This document shows, piece by piece, positions 8,801 through 17,437 of a DNA stretch of 64,000 bases (the first letter of the stretch is position 1; each line of letters starts with the position of its first letter). Both the position numbers and the translations under genes were made by a program. This DNA is from STF1-184 sp050178795 (lineage in GTDB: Bacteria; Bacillota; Clostridia; Christensenellales; UBA1242). The DNA lies in assembly GCA_050178795.1 (NCBI GenBank), contig JBFXFT010000002.1:102267-166266 (forward strand), given 5' to 3'. The notes below the pieces were generated by a model. That model worked only from the letters and a program-made list of their open reading frames with translations, was not told where the DNA came from and searched no databases.

Positions 8801-10330
8801 ATGAAGACAACTTATGCGTTAATAGTTTTAGATGGCTTTGGGGTCAGTAAAGATTCTTACGGCAACGCGATAAAAATGGCTGGCGCAAAAAATTTTGAAG
8901 CGCTACAAAAAAAATATCCGCATACAACTTTAAATGCAAGTGGCGAAAGTGTTGGACTTTACCCAGGGCAAATGGGTAACAGTGAAGTGGGACACTTGAA
9001 TTTGGGTGCAGGCAGAATTGTTATTCAAGACAGCAAACGAATTAGCGATGCAATTAAAGATGGAAGTTTTTTTAGTAACAAGGTATTGAAAGAGGCTTTT
9101 GAACTAAAATCAGACTTACATTTAATGGGGTTACTTTCTGACGGCGGAGTGCACAGCCAATTAACTCATATATTTGCCTTACTTGATATGGCAAAATTAT
9201 ATGACAAGAAAAATGTTTATTTACACCTATTTACAGACGGCAGAGACTCGGACACAAAAAAGTCTTTAGAATTTGTAAAAATGGTTTTATCTTACATCAA
9301 AAAAGTGGGCTACGGAAAAATAGCCTCTATTTGTGGCAGATATTATGCTATGGATAGGGACAAAAACTATGAGCGCACAGAAAAAGCCTACAATATGTTG
9401 GTTTTTGGAAGGAGCGAACATAAGAGTTCTGACCCATTAAAAGCCATTAAAGAAAGTCACGATAAAGGAATAACTGACGAATTTATTGAACCTATTGTTA
9501 TAGAAGAAAATAATGAGCCAGTTGCGAAGATTAAAGACGGCGACAGCGTAATTTTATTTAATTTTAGGGGAGACCGTGCAAGGCAAATAAGTAGCACTTT
9601 TGTAAATGACGATTTTAATGAATTTACAGTTAAACGTTTTAAACACTTAAATTACATAGGGTTTACTGAATATGCTACAAGTTTAAAAAACATTAAAACT
9701 GCTTTTACAGACCAAGATATGAAAAACACGCTTGGTGAAGTGTTAGCAAATAACAACAAAACGCAACTAAGGGTTGCTGAGAGCACAAAATACGCACATG
9801 TAACATACTTTTTTAATGGTGGCGTTGAAGAGCCAAACAAAAATGAGGACAGAGTTTTAGTAGAGAGCAAAAAGGTTGCAACCTTTGACTTAGTACCTCA
9901 AATGAGCGCCTACGGAATTGTAGATGTAATTGAAACAGAGGTTACAAAAGATAGGTATGATTTTGTTTTAATAAACTTTGCAAATTGCGATATGGTAGGG
10001 CACACAGGCAACTTAGAGGCGACTATTGAAGCCGTAAAGACGGTTGACGATGCATTAGGAAAAGTAATGGCGCACTTTAAAGAGATTGGCGCAGTTGTTT
10101 TGGTTACTGCAGACCACGGAAACGCAGAAAATATGCTTACAAAAGAAGGCGTGCTACAAACCGCTCACACGACTAACCCAGTACCATTCATTTTAGTGGA
10201 CGACGACAAAATTGACGCAAAACTTCGTAAAGACGGCGTTTTGAGTGATGTTTCTGCAACAATTCTTGAACTTATGGGTATAAAAAAGCCAAAAGAATTT
10301 ACTGCAACTAGTTTGATTATTAAACAATAA
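8801..10330 (+). CDS. gpmI: 2,3-bisphosphoglycerate-independent phosphoglycerate mutase
   Basis: A 509-residue two-metal enzyme of the alkaline phosphatase superfamily that converts 3-phosphoglycerate to 2-phosphoglycerate. The N-terminal metal site LIVLDGFG, the phosphoserine segment MGNSEVGHLNLGAGR (Ser near residue 62), the HSQ (GGVHSQ) and TDGRDS motifs, NFRGDRARQ, and the C-terminal NFANCDMVGHTG and TADHGNAE metal ligands are all present. Length is normal. Last gene of the glycolytic operon, 19 bases behind tpiA. No hairpin terminator is obvious before the next promoter. Confidence 0.97.
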   Translation: MKTTYALIVLDGFGVSKDSYGNAIKMAGAKNFEALQKKYPHTTLNASGESVGLYPGQMGNSEVGHLNLGAGRIVIQDSKRISDAIKDGSFFSNKVLKEAFELKSDLHLMGLLSDGGVHSQLTHIFALLDMAKLYDKKNVYLHLFTDGRDSDTKKSLEFVKMVLSYIKKVGYGKIASICGRYYAMDRDKNYERTEKAYNMLVFGRSEHKSSDPLKAIKESHDKGITDEFIEPIVIEENNEPVAKIKDGDSVILFNFRGDRARQISSTFVNDDFNEFTVKRFKHLNYIGFTEYATSLKNIKTAFTDQDMKNTLGEVLANNNKTQLRVAESTKYAHVTYFFNGGVEEPNKNEDRVLVESKKVATFDLVPQMSAYGIVDVIETEVTKDRYDFVLINFANCDMVGHTGNLEATIEAVKTVDDALGKVMAHFKEIGAVVLVTADHGNAENMLTKEGVLQTAHTTNPVPFILVDDDKIDAKLRKDGVLSDVSATILELMGIKKPKEFTATSLIIKQ

Positions 10331-10333
10331 ATA

Positions 10334-10362
10334 TTGACATTGTAATTGCAAAATGTTATTAT
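10334..10362 (+). promoter_or_regulatory. Promoter of small membrane protein gene
   Basis: TTGACA, 17 bases, TATTAT, with TG one base before the -10; 36 bases before the start codon. Confidence 0.75.
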
Positions 10363-10397
10363 TAACTAACAATTAAAAAAGGTATGAGGGTAAGATT

Positions 10398-10613
10398 ATG
10401 TTTGATGCGCTTTTTAACAACATTGTAAACACCTTGATTAGAGATTTGGCATTCCCTGTTAGAGCGGGCATTGCTTTTGGTTTATTTACCGTAAGCTTAC
10501 TATGCTTTATGTATTCTTTCAGAACTAAAAATGACTTGAGACCTTTAAAAATTGGTTGGTTCATTATGTTTATTATATGTTTGACGATGAGTGTACTTTA
10601 CGTAACTCTTTAG
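10398..10613 (+). CDS. Small two-helix membrane protein
   Basis: A 71-residue protein with two hydrophobic helices (about residues 20-40 and 48-69) separated by a short basic loop RTKNDLRPLK. It has its own promoter, a GAGGGT ribosome site and a terminator behind it, which supports it as a real gene despite its size. I do not recognise a family. It lies between gpmI and secG. Confidence 0.6.
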   Translation: MFDALFNNIVNTLIRDLAFPVRAGIAFGLFTVSLLCFMYSFRTKNDLRPLKIGWFIMFIICLTMSVLYVTL

Positions 10614-10640
10614 ACATATAAATTAATTTTTAGTAAAATC

Positions 10641-10662
10641 TAGGGGGTTACCCCTATTTTTT
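10641..10662 (+). terminator. Terminator before secG
   Basis: TAGGGG/CCCCTA stem with a GTTA loop and a T6 tail. Confidence 0.8.
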
Positions 10663-10683
10663 AAGACTTTTAATTAAAAATAT

Positions 10684-10713
10684 TTGGTAAAATTTTACCA
10701 TATATGTTATAAT
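10684..10713 (+). promoter_or_regulatory. secG promoter with palindrome in the spacer
   Basis: TTGGTA, 18 bases, TATAAT with TGT before the -10. A perfect 16-base palindrome TGGTAAAATTTTACCA (10685-10700) covers the -35 and the first part of the spacer. Confidence 0.7.
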
Positions 10714-10738
10714 CATTAAGTTTATATGGAGGACTATT

Positions 10739-11044
10739 ATGTTTTTAAATTTCTTACTAGATACAACACTTCCCGCTTGGATTACGGAATCGTTTCCGGT
10801 TATTAGAATAGTGATGATTGTGTTACTTGCACTTTTAGCAATGTTTATGATAGTTTTGGTGCTTATGCAAGAGAGTAACAACAGCGGAACTAACGTTTTA
10901 AGTGGGGTGCAAGAAAGTTATTACTCACAAAATAAGAACTCTTCAAGAGAGGGTAGACTTAAAAAATTGATGGAAATTGCAGGAATTGCATTTGCTGTTA
11001 TCACAATTCTATTCTTTATAACCTTGAAGATATTCTCGGCTTAA
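10739..11044 (+). CDS. secG: Preprotein translocase subunit SecG
   Basis: A 101-residue protein with two membrane helices (about residues 22-44 and 78-98) joined by a cytoplasmic loop. The typical SecG loop motif is visible after helix 1, VLVLMQESNNSGTNVLSG, matching the family's QxGKGxGxxxxxxG stretch in position. SecG assists SecA-driven export through SecYEG. It starts behind GGAGGA, and rnr and smpB follow, the common secG-rnr-smpB-ssrA order of low-GC Gram-positives, which strengthens the call. Confidence 0.9.
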   Translation: MFLNFLLDTTLPAWITESFPVIRIVMIVLLALLAMFMIVLVLMQESNNSGTNVLSGVQESYYSQNKNSSREGRLKKLMEIAGIAFAVITILFFITLKIFSA

Positions 11045-11062
11045 AGTAGTATAAAAAATGAC

Positions 11063-11094
11063 AAATGGCTCCTAGTTTTTGAGCCATTTTTTAT
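11063..11094 (+). terminator. Terminator after secG
   Basis: AAATGGCTC/GAGCCATTT stem followed by T6. Confidence 0.9.
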
Positions 11095-11118
11095 TAATAA
11101 ATAAAGGAACTTACAAAA

Positions 11119-13221
11119 ATGGAAGAACAAATTTTAAAATTTATTGACGAAAACAAATTGAATTATAAAAACTATAATCAAATTGTTGACCTTATTTGCG
11201 CCAAACTTGACTTGTCAAGGGGCGAGGTTTTACGTACTTTTGATACTCTTTTTAAAGAGGGCTTAGTGGTTGAAAGCAGTAAAAAGAAGGTGGCAACTGC
11301 TAAAAAAATGGGACTAGTTAAAGGTGTTGTTGATGGAAACAACAGAGGTTTTGCCTTTGTAGAGCCAGCCGATAACGCTGCTGGACCACATATTTTTGTG
11401 CCAGCAAAGCGCTTAAATACCGCTATGCATAATGACATAGTTCTTGTGCACTTAATGGAGAGTAGTCGCGGCGACAGTCTAGAGGGCGAAGTATTTAAAA
11501 TACTAAAAAGAGGCATAACAACCCTTGTTGGAAGAATAGAGTTGTCAAACGGCTATGGCTTTTTAGTTCCAGATAATAACAAATTTTCTCAAGATGTTTT
11601 TATTCCTAAAAACAGATTATTAGGGGCAAAAAATGGCGAAAAGGTAGTTGTAAAAATTACAGGTTACGACAAAAGACGTCCAGAAGGTCAAGTAATTGAG
11701 GTTTTGGGCGACGCCAGTTCCCCTGAGGTTGAACTTTTATCTATTATTAGAAGTTACAATTTGATTGAGGAGTTTTCTAGCGAACTTTTGGCATATACTG
11801 CAAAAATGTCTCAAACAATTAAGGAAGAAGACCTTGCAGGTCGCCTTGATTTAAGAGGCGAAACCATAATAACAATAGATGGAGATGACGCAAAAGACTT
11901 AGACGACGCAATATCTATAAAATATGACGAAAACACACAAATTTACACGCTTGGCGTGCATATTGCCGATGTAGGAAACTATGTAAAAAGAGGTACTTTA
12001 ATAGACGGCGAAGCCTTTAACAGGGGCACAAGCGTTTATTTTCCGCACGCTGTTTTACCTATGTTACCAAGGGAATTATCAAATGGAATTTGTAGTCTAA
12101 ATCAAAAAGTAGATAGGCTTACACTGTCTGTCATTATGGATATTGACAAGAGCGGAAAAGTTGTTAAGCACGAAATTTTTGAGAGCGTAATTAAGAGCAC
12201 TGAGCGTATGACTTACGATAATGTTACTAAAATTTTAGAGGGCGATGAAGAGTTAAACAAAAGATATGCTGACATATCTAGCGACTTAAAAATAATGGTA
12301 GAACTAGCAAAAATACTAGAAACAGTGCGCTTTAAAAGAGGCGCCCTAGACTTTGACCTACCAGAAACAAAGATAGTTGTTGACCCTAAGACTTATCAAA
12401 TTTTAGAGTTAAAACGTCAAGAGAGAAAAACAAGCCATAGGCTTATTGAAAGTTTTATGCTTATTGCTAACGAGACGGTGGCTCAACATATGTTTGACCT
12501 AAAAATACCTTTTGTGTATAGAGTTCACGAAAAACCAAGCCAAGAAAAATTGGAGGCTTTTAACGAATATATAGCCGCTTTTGGTTTAAAAATTAAGGAA
12601 GAAAAAGGTGAAGTTACACCAAAAGATTTACAAGACTTTTTGGGTAGAATTGAGGGTTTAGAGTACAAAGACGTAATAAACAAAGTGCTACTTAGAAGTA
12701 TGCAAAAGGCTAAATACAGCCCAGATTGCTTGGGTCACTATGGACTTGCTGCGACTTATTACACTCACTTTACATCTCCAATTAGGCGCTACCCTGACCT
12801 TACAATTCACAGGATTATAAAAGACTATTTACACGGCAAAGTTGACGCAAACTATAAAGCAAGACTTCAAAAATTTGTTGAAGATGCAAGTTTACAATCA
12901 AGTCTTACCGAGGTAAGTGCAGAGAAGTGTGAAAGAGACATAGACGATTACTTCAAAGCAAAATATATGGAAGACAAAATTGGCGAGGAATTTGATGGCA
13001 CCATTAGTGGCGTTACAGCCTTTGGCATTTTTGTTGAATTAGACAACACTATAGAGGGCTTTATAAGGGTTCAAGACTTAGAGGGCGATGGCTATAATTT
13101 TAACGAAAGAATGTATTCTTTAAGTAATACAAAATACGCCTACAAAATGGGAGATAAAATAAGAGTTAAGGTTATTTCTGCAAACGCTGTAGACAAAAGA
13201 GTTGATTTTGAACTTGTTTAA
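11119..13221 (+). CDS. rnr: Ribonuclease R
   Basis: A 700-residue 3'-5' exoribonuclease of the RNB (RNase II) family. Order: N-terminal winged-helix-like part, two cold-shock RNA-binding domains (about 65-205), the RNB catalytic domain (about 240-560) with the metal-binding GDDAKDLDDAISI motif, and the C-terminal S1 domain (about 625-700, FDGTISGVTAFGIFVELD). Length fits RNase R rather than RNase II. It degrades structured RNA and helps remove defective mRNA in trans-translation, consistent with smpB and tmRNA immediately downstream. Start ATG has AAAGGA 10 bases before it. Confidence 0.95.
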   Translation: MEEQILKFIDENKLNYKNYNQIVDLICAKLDLSRGEVLRTFDTLFKEGLVVESSKKKVATAKKMGLVKGVVDGNNRGFAFVEPADNAAGPHIFVPAKRLNTAMHNDIVLVHLMESSRGDSLEGEVFKILKRGITTLVGRIELSNGYGFLVPDNNKFSQDVFIPKNRLLGAKNGEKVVVKITGYDKRRPEGQVIEVLGDASSPEVELLSIIRSYNLIEEFSSELLAYTAKMSQTIKEEDLAGRLDLRGETIITIDGDDAKDLDDAISIKYDENTQIYTLGVHIADVGNYVKRGTLIDGEAFNRGTSVYFPHAVLPMLPRELSNGICSLNQKVDRLTLSVIMDIDKSGKVVKHEIFESVIKSTERMTYDNVTKILEGDEELNKRYADISSDLKIMVELAKILETVRFKRGALDFDLPETKIVVDPKTYQILELKRQERKTSHRLIESFMLIANETVAQHMFDLKIPFVYRVHEKPSQEKLEAFNEYIAAFGLKIKEEKGEVTPKDLQDFLGRIEGLEYKDVINKVLLRSMQKAKYSPDCLGHYGLAATYYTHFTSPIRRYPDLTIHRIIKDYLHGKVDANYKARLQKFVEDASLQSSLTEVSAEKCERDIDDYFKAKYMEDKIGEEFDGTISGVTAFGIFVELDNTIEGFIRVQDLEGDGYNFNERMYSLSNTKYAYKMGDKIRVKVISANAVDKRVDFELV

Positions 13222-13273
13222 TTGTAAAATTATTAAAAAATCATTAAAAAACGCAATATTTTTTAAAAGACTA

Positions 13274-13302
13274 TTGAAAAAGAGTAAAACATTTGTTATA
13301 CT
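13274..13302 (+). promoter_or_regulatory. Promoter very close to smpB
   Basis: TTGAAA, 17 bases, TATACT with TGT before the -10. The -10 ends only 11 bases before the GTG start, so the AGGAGAG site would lie largely upstream of the transcription start. Confidence 0.6.
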
Positions 13303-13313
13303 AGGAGAGAGAA

Positions 13314-13763
13314 GTGAAAATTGTAGCAAACAATAAAAAAGCATATTTTAATTATTTTATTCACGACACTTTTCAGGCTGGAATGAGTTTGAAGGGCAGT
13401 GAGGTAAAATCAATTAGAGCTGGTCATGTCAGTTTGAATGACAGTTTTGTTTCAATAGTTGACGGACAAGTTCTTTTAAAAAATGCTTACATAAAGGCCT
13501 ACGAAAAGGCTACTAGTTTTGTACCAGACGAAAGACGTCCAAGAGTTTTGCTTCTTAACAAAAAAGAAATAAACAAGTTGGCAAGGCTAGTAAGGGAAAA
13601 AGGCTATACAATAGTGCCAACAAAAATGTATTTTAATGATTCATTAGTTAAACTTGAAATTGCAGTAGCACAAGGCAAACACTTATATGACAAAAAAGAA
13701 GTGCTAAAAGAAAAAGACCAACAACTTGATTTAAAGAGAGAATTAGATAAATACAAAAAATAA
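13314..13763 (+). CDS. smpB: SsrA-binding protein SmpB
   Basis: A 149-residue tmRNA-binding protein. Family signatures: NKKAYFNYFIHDTFQAGMSLKGSEVKS at the N-terminus, the central KNAYIKAYE, PDERRPRVLLLNKKEI, and the basic C-terminal tail with AQGKHLYDKKE that inserts in the empty mRNA channel. It starts with GTG behind AGGAGAGA. The tmRNA gene begins 16 bases after the stop, so protein and RNA partner are probably expressed together. Length is usual. Confidence 0.96.
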   Translation: MKIVANNKKAYFNYFIHDTFQAGMSLKGSEVKSIRAGHVSLNDSFVSIVDGQVLLKNAYIKAYEKATSFVPDERRPRVLLLNKKEINKLARLVREKGYTIVPTKMYFNDSLVKLEIAVAQGKHLYDKKEVLKEKDQQLDLKRELDKYKK

Positions 13764-13779
13764 CTAGTCCTCCCTTCGT

Positions 13780-14130
13780 GGGAGCGTACCGGTTTTGACG
13801 GATTTGGGAGCAGTTAAATAAAGCGTGTTGCAGTGATAATCTGCGTAAAAAGTATCAAAAAAATAAATGCAAATACTAATTTAGCATACGCTGCTGCGTA
13901 AACACTCAGTAGCTACATATTCTACTTTTATCCCCACGCAAAAGTTAGAATTTAAGAAAGTGGGCAACTTAAAAACTATCTGCCTAGTCGTTTTTAAAGA
14001 CCTTTTGGCTTAGGAAAATTAAAATTTGTTAACTGTTTTTAATTTTTTGAATCTTTACAATTAACTACGCACGTAGAAAAGTTTAATAGCACATTTTCGG
14101 ACGTGGGTTCAATTCCCACCGCTTCCACCA
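13780..14130 (+). ncRNA. ssrA: tmRNA (SsrA), one-piece
   Basis: The 5' GGGAGCG pairs with CGCTTCC before the encoded ACCA 3' end, forming the tRNA-like acceptor stem. The T-arm GTGGG-TTCAATT-CCCAC is intact, and the conserved TACCGGTTTTGACGG start is present. The tag reading frame starts at GCA 13869 and ends with TAA 13899-13901, encoding ANTNLAYAAA, a 10-residue tag ending in YAAA. Pseudoknot-forming stretches follow. About 351 nt. smpB is directly upstream. Confidence 0.95.
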
Positions 14131-14154
14131 ATTTTATTTTTAGGAGAAATTAAT

Positions 14155-14814
14155 ATGGTACCAGAGGATAAATCAAAATATTACCGATTATCTATCGCTT
14201 ACTTATTTAGCATCTCAATTGACGGCAAATATTTGCTAGTAAAAAACTCTAAGAGAGAAAGTTTTCAACCAGTTGGTGGTTGTTACAAGTATTTTGAGGG
14301 CGCAAAAAAATTCTTAAACAAAATAAACTACATTGCAGAAAAGACAACTGAAGATGGACGAGATGTAGAAAAAGATTTTAGAATTTACATTCCTAAAGAA
14401 AATTTACCTACATTTATTAAATGGTATGAAAAAGGTTTGCATAGAGAAATAGGATTTTTTAGAGAATTTTCAGAAGAACTATTTGACGAGGGCATTTTAG
14501 ATTATGAAAGTTTTGGTTCTCCACAATTTGAACTAAAAGAAAAAGGTTCCTTTAACATATTTGAAGACAAATACTTTAAAATTGAAACGGCTATGCCTAT
14601 GGATATTGTCTCTTTGAATCTTACCGAAGAACAAAGACAACAAATAGTTCATTTGACTGAGGTAGAAAATCCAAAATATGTTTTTGCAACGGCGGAAGAC
14701 ATTTTGGCTTGTGGCATAATAAAAGACGGAAAACTTTATGACATAGGCGGACACACTAAAAAGATTTTAGATAAAACACTAGATAAACCAAAAGATGAAC
14801 AACACGGCTTATAG
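14155..14814 (+). CDS. NUDIX-fold protein of the SMODS-associated type
   Basis: A 219-residue protein. An early beta-hairpin ISIDGKYLLVKNSKRESFQPVGGCYKYFEGA leads, after an insertion of about 60 residues, to a helix R103-E-F-S-E107-E108-L with G113, which fits the REUxEExG half of a Nudix box. A Nudix box split this way matches what I recall of the SMODS-associated NUDIX domain (Sa_NUDIX), found with CD-NTase (CBASS-type) systems. No CD-NTase or effector gene is adjacent, so it looks like an orphan. It starts 24 bases after the tmRNA 3' end with a good AGGAGAAATTA site and has no promoter of its own, so it may be co-transcribed with tmRNA. Substrate unknown. Confidence 0.6.
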   Translation: MVPEDKSKYYRLSIAYLFSISIDGKYLLVKNSKRESFQPVGGCYKYFEGAKKFLNKINYIAEKTTEDGRDVEKDFRIYIPKENLPTFIKWYEKGLHREIGFFREFSEELFDEGILDYESFGSPQFELKEKGSFNIFEDKYFKIETAMPMDIVSLNLTEEQRQQIVHLTEVENPKYVFATAEDILACGIIKDGKLYDIGGHTKKILDKTLDKPKDEQHGL

Positions 14815-14850
14815 GATAATATATAATAAAACTCAGGAGGGTTAAATAGT

Positions 14851-16344
14851 ATGGATTTATTGGATGTTGCTTTACAAGTTATAGCAATTATAGCAATTAT
14901 AGCGGTAGGTGCCTTTATAATAGTATTTTTGTCTGACCTACTTGTTTCAATAATAGACGATCACCAAGGTATATTTTTTAAGAGGGGCAGGGGCAAAGAT
15001 GAGCCTTATACACCAAATAGAAACTATAATAATACTTTAGATAATCAAGTTAGCAGAGGTATGAATTTAGACTTTGAACAAGAGGAAAGATTGCCATATA
15101 GTTATGGCGAGACTACCACCCCAAAGAAAACTTCAGCACCTGTAAACAAAGAGGGCATGGTAGACCTTGAGGCTGCAAGAAGAGAGCAAGAGATGCTTGA
15201 AAAAGCCTTTGGTACTAATAATGTGGCTTCAACTGGAACAGTTGAAACGGCTAAGTTTGACTTTAAAGATGAAAGCGAAGAAGAGTTAAAGCAAAAAGAA
15301 AGAATAGCAAAACTTGAAGAGCGCAACAAGCAACTTGAGGACGAGTTAAAGCAAAAACAAAGCCAAACTGCTAAAAAGTCTATCTTTGATGAGGAAGAAG
15401 ACGCAACAGCTAAGGGCTTGCAAAACAAATTTAAAGACTTTGAAGAAGAGTTAAAACTAAGCCCAAGAAAGGAAACAGTAAAAGAAGAACCTGAAGACCT
15501 TTCAGTTTATGAAGATATGATAAAGGGCATAAATAAAAAAGCGTTAGACAGTCTTGGCGTTGCCGCAGCACCTGCTCAAAGTAAGTTTGAAGAGGAAGAG
15601 GAACAAGAGGACGAAACCTTTGACGAAGAATTTGATGAAGAGTTTGACGAAGAAGTAGAAGAGGAAGAAGAGGAAGAAGCACCAAAACCTGCTAAAAAGG
15701 TTGATACAAAACACGCTGATTTATCAGATGAGGTTGCAAGACTAAAAGCAGAACTAGATGCAGAAAGACTTGAAAAAGAAGAACTTAAAAAACAAGCCGA
15801 AGAAAAAGCGATTGCACTAGCCGAAGAAAAAACACAACTTGAAGAGGCTTTAAAACAAGCAAAAACTCAAGATAGAGAAGTTAAAAAAGCCGCTCCAATA
15901 ATCGTTGGAAGTGAAGAGGAATATTTGGCAAGGCTATCTACTTTGGAAGAGCGTTTAAAAGAAGCAAAAAAACAATTAAGAATTAACAAACGCGAATATG
16001 TACCTCTAAATAAAATTAAGAGAACTCTTGAAAAAGACCAAAGGACTCTTAGAAGAAAAGAGGCTCAAGTGGCAAAACAAAAAGTTGCACTATTCGGCGT
16101 AAATAACCACGATATTGACCCACAAAAACAAGCAGAACTTGAACAAGAAATTGATATGCTTGAAGGCTTAAAACTATCAGTTCAACACTGTGAAGAAGTT
16201 ATGGAAGAAAACAAAGACCGCTTCCCAGTTCTAGAACAAACCAATAAGATTTTAACAAAGAACGTTGACAACTTAACGGCAGATATTGATAGCGTAAAAG
16301 CAAAACTAAAAGATATTACAGGTCAAGGCGATAGCGATAAATAA
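14851..16344 (+). CDS. Membrane-anchored acidic coiled-coil protein
   Basis: A 497-residue protein: an N-terminal membrane helix (about residues 7-36, partly coded by a 9-base tandem repeat giving IAIIAIIA), a low-complexity linker, a first coiled coil (about 145-175), a very acidic block with FDEEFDEEFDEEV near 262-285, then a long Glu/Lys/Leu coiled coil (about 295-475). The single helix and absence of a signal cleavage site suggest a cytoplasmic rod tethered to the membrane. It has a strong CAGGAGGG ribosome site, follows the NUDIX gene by 36 bases and ends at a terminator. I do not recognise the family; a scaffold or envelope-linked role is inference. Confidence 0.6.
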   Translation: MDLLDVALQVIAIIAIIAVGAFIIVFLSDLLVSIIDDHQGIFFKRGRGKDEPYTPNRNYNNTLDNQVSRGMNLDFEQEERLPYSYGETTTPKKTSAPVNKEGMVDLEAARREQEMLEKAFGTNNVASTGTVETAKFDFKDESEEELKQKERIAKLEERNKQLEDELKQKQSQTAKKSIFDEEEDATAKGLQNKFKDFEEELKLSPRKETVKEEPEDLSVYEDMIKGINKKALDSLGVAAAPAQSKFEEEEEQEDETFDEEFDEEFDEEVEEEEEEEAPKPAKKVDTKHADLSDEVARLKAELDAERLEKEELKKQAEEKAIALAEEKTQLEEALKQAKTQDREVKKAAPIIVGSEEEYLARLSTLEERLKEAKKQLRINKREYVPLNKIKRTLEKDQRTLRRKEAQVAKQKVALFGVNNHDIDPQKQAELEQEIDMLEGLKLSVQHCEEVMEENKDRFPVLEQTNKILTKNVDNLTADIDSVKAKLKDITGQGDSDK

Positions 16345-16356
16345 TAAAACAAATAA

Positions 16357-16386
16357 AAGAGAGTAAATTTTTACTCTCTTTTTTAT
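16357..16386 (+). terminator. Terminator after coiled-coil gene
   Basis: AAGAGAGTAAA/TTTACTCTCTT stem with a T-rich tail. Confidence 0.9.
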
Positions 16387-16394
16387 TTTTTAAG

Positions 16395-16423
16395 TTAACA
16401 TTTTTAAGCGATTATGATAATAT
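16395..16423 (+). promoter_or_regulatory. Promoter of patatin-like gene
   Basis: TTAACA, 17 bases, TAATAT, 24 bases before the start codon. Confidence 0.6.
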
Positions 16424-16447
16424 ATTGTTATTGACAGGAGAAAATTG

Positions 16448-17434
16448 ATGAAATTAGCAGATAGGTTTAAAAAAGTTATAGATAACATAAAAACCAAATT
16501 TTCTAAAAACCCTAAAAAAGTCAAAGAGCCTAAATATAAAATAGGGTTGGCACTTGGTGGTGGCGGTACTAGGGGTATGGCACATCTCGGTGCAATAAAG
16601 GCTTTTGAAGAAAATGGCATAGAATTTGACTACATTGCAGGAACGAGTGTAGGCAGTCTTGTTGGCGCTTTATATGCAAACGGAATGAAGTCCGAACGAA
16701 TGATTGAAATAGCAAAAGAGTTAAAAACTAACGACATAAAAACTAGCAAAATACCCTTTGTACCAAATAAAACAGATAAACTAGAAGACCTAATAAAACA
16801 ATATGTCGGCGATATAACTTTTGCAGACCTACAAAAGCCATTTTGTGCAGTAGCGGTAGATATGGTTTCGGCTAAGGAAGTTGATATTGAAAGTGGCAGT
16901 GTTGTAAAGGCGGTTGCTGGCAGTTGTGCCGTTCCAGCAATTTTTAACGCGGTTGAATTTGAAAATTTAACGCTTATGGACGGCGGTATTTTGAATACAA
17001 TTCCAGCAAAAATTCTTAGAAATAAGGGTTGTAAATATGTAGTAGCCGTTGACGTAAACCCATCAAGAGGTTCTGGCACAAAGAGCAAAAAACTTATAGA
17101 TCTACTTGCAGCCACAATAAGAATTATGATGACAGATAACGCAAACAAAGGCAAAGAATATGCCGACATAGTAATAGAGCCAAACACAAAGCGTTTTAAA
17201 TCCACAAAGACTGAAGGTGGCGTTGAAATGATTGAAGAGGGCTACTTGGCGACCATGGAAAAAATGGACGAAATAAAAAAGTTATTAAAAATTAAGCCAG
17301 AAAAAATACAATTTAAGGACAGATGGCAAAATTTAAAGAACAGAACAAAAAAGATATTTACAAAAAATAAAACCAAAACAGTGGCTATTGAAGAAGAGCC
17401 AAATATGGAACAAGACGACATCATTGAGGAGTAG
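16448..17434 (+). CDS. Patatin-like phospholipase
   Basis: A 328-residue serine lipid hydrolase of the RssA/patatin family. The oxyanion loop GGGGTRGMAHLGAI, the nucleophile elbow G65-T-S67-V-G69 and the dyad Asp in D178-GG are all present. After about residue 260 comes a basic tail (KDRWQNLKNRTKKIFTKNKTK) and a short acidic end, possibly for membrane contact. No signal peptide, so it should act on the cytoplasmic side. Start ATG 16448 is 7 bases after AGGAG; a TTG three bases earlier is less likely. The metallo-beta-lactamase gene follows after 3 bases, so the pair is an operon. Confidence 0.88.
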   Translation: MKLADRFKKVIDNIKTKFSKNPKKVKEPKYKIGLALGGGGTRGMAHLGAIKAFEENGIEFDYIAGTSVGSLVGALYANGMKSERMIEIAKELKTNDIKTSKIPFVPNKTDKLEDLIKQYVGDITFADLQKPFCAVAVDMVSAKEVDIESGSVVKAVAGSCAVPAIFNAVEFENLTLMDGGILNTIPAKILRNKGCKYVVAVDVNPSRGSGTKSKKLIDLLAATIRIMMTDNANKGKEYADIVIEPNTKRFKSTKTEGGVEMIEEGYLATMEKMDEIKKLLKIKPEKIQFKDRWQNLKNRTKKIFTKNKTKTVAIEEEPNMEQDDIIEE

Positions 17435-17437
17435 TTT

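Noticed and set aside
13780..14814. Mobile island integrated at the tmRNA gene
   Set aside because: No integrase, no repeat of the tmRNA 3' end seen downstream, and the following genes have the same codon use as the rest.
15595..15670. FDEE repeat in the coiled-coil gene as a mobile or unstable repeat
   Set aside because: Codons vary between copies and the unit is short; it looks like low-complexity acidic sequence under protein-level selection.
16630..17205. 191-residue minus-strand frame opposite the patatin gene
   Set aside because: Shadow of a gene with intact catalytic motifs; no promoter or ribosome site.
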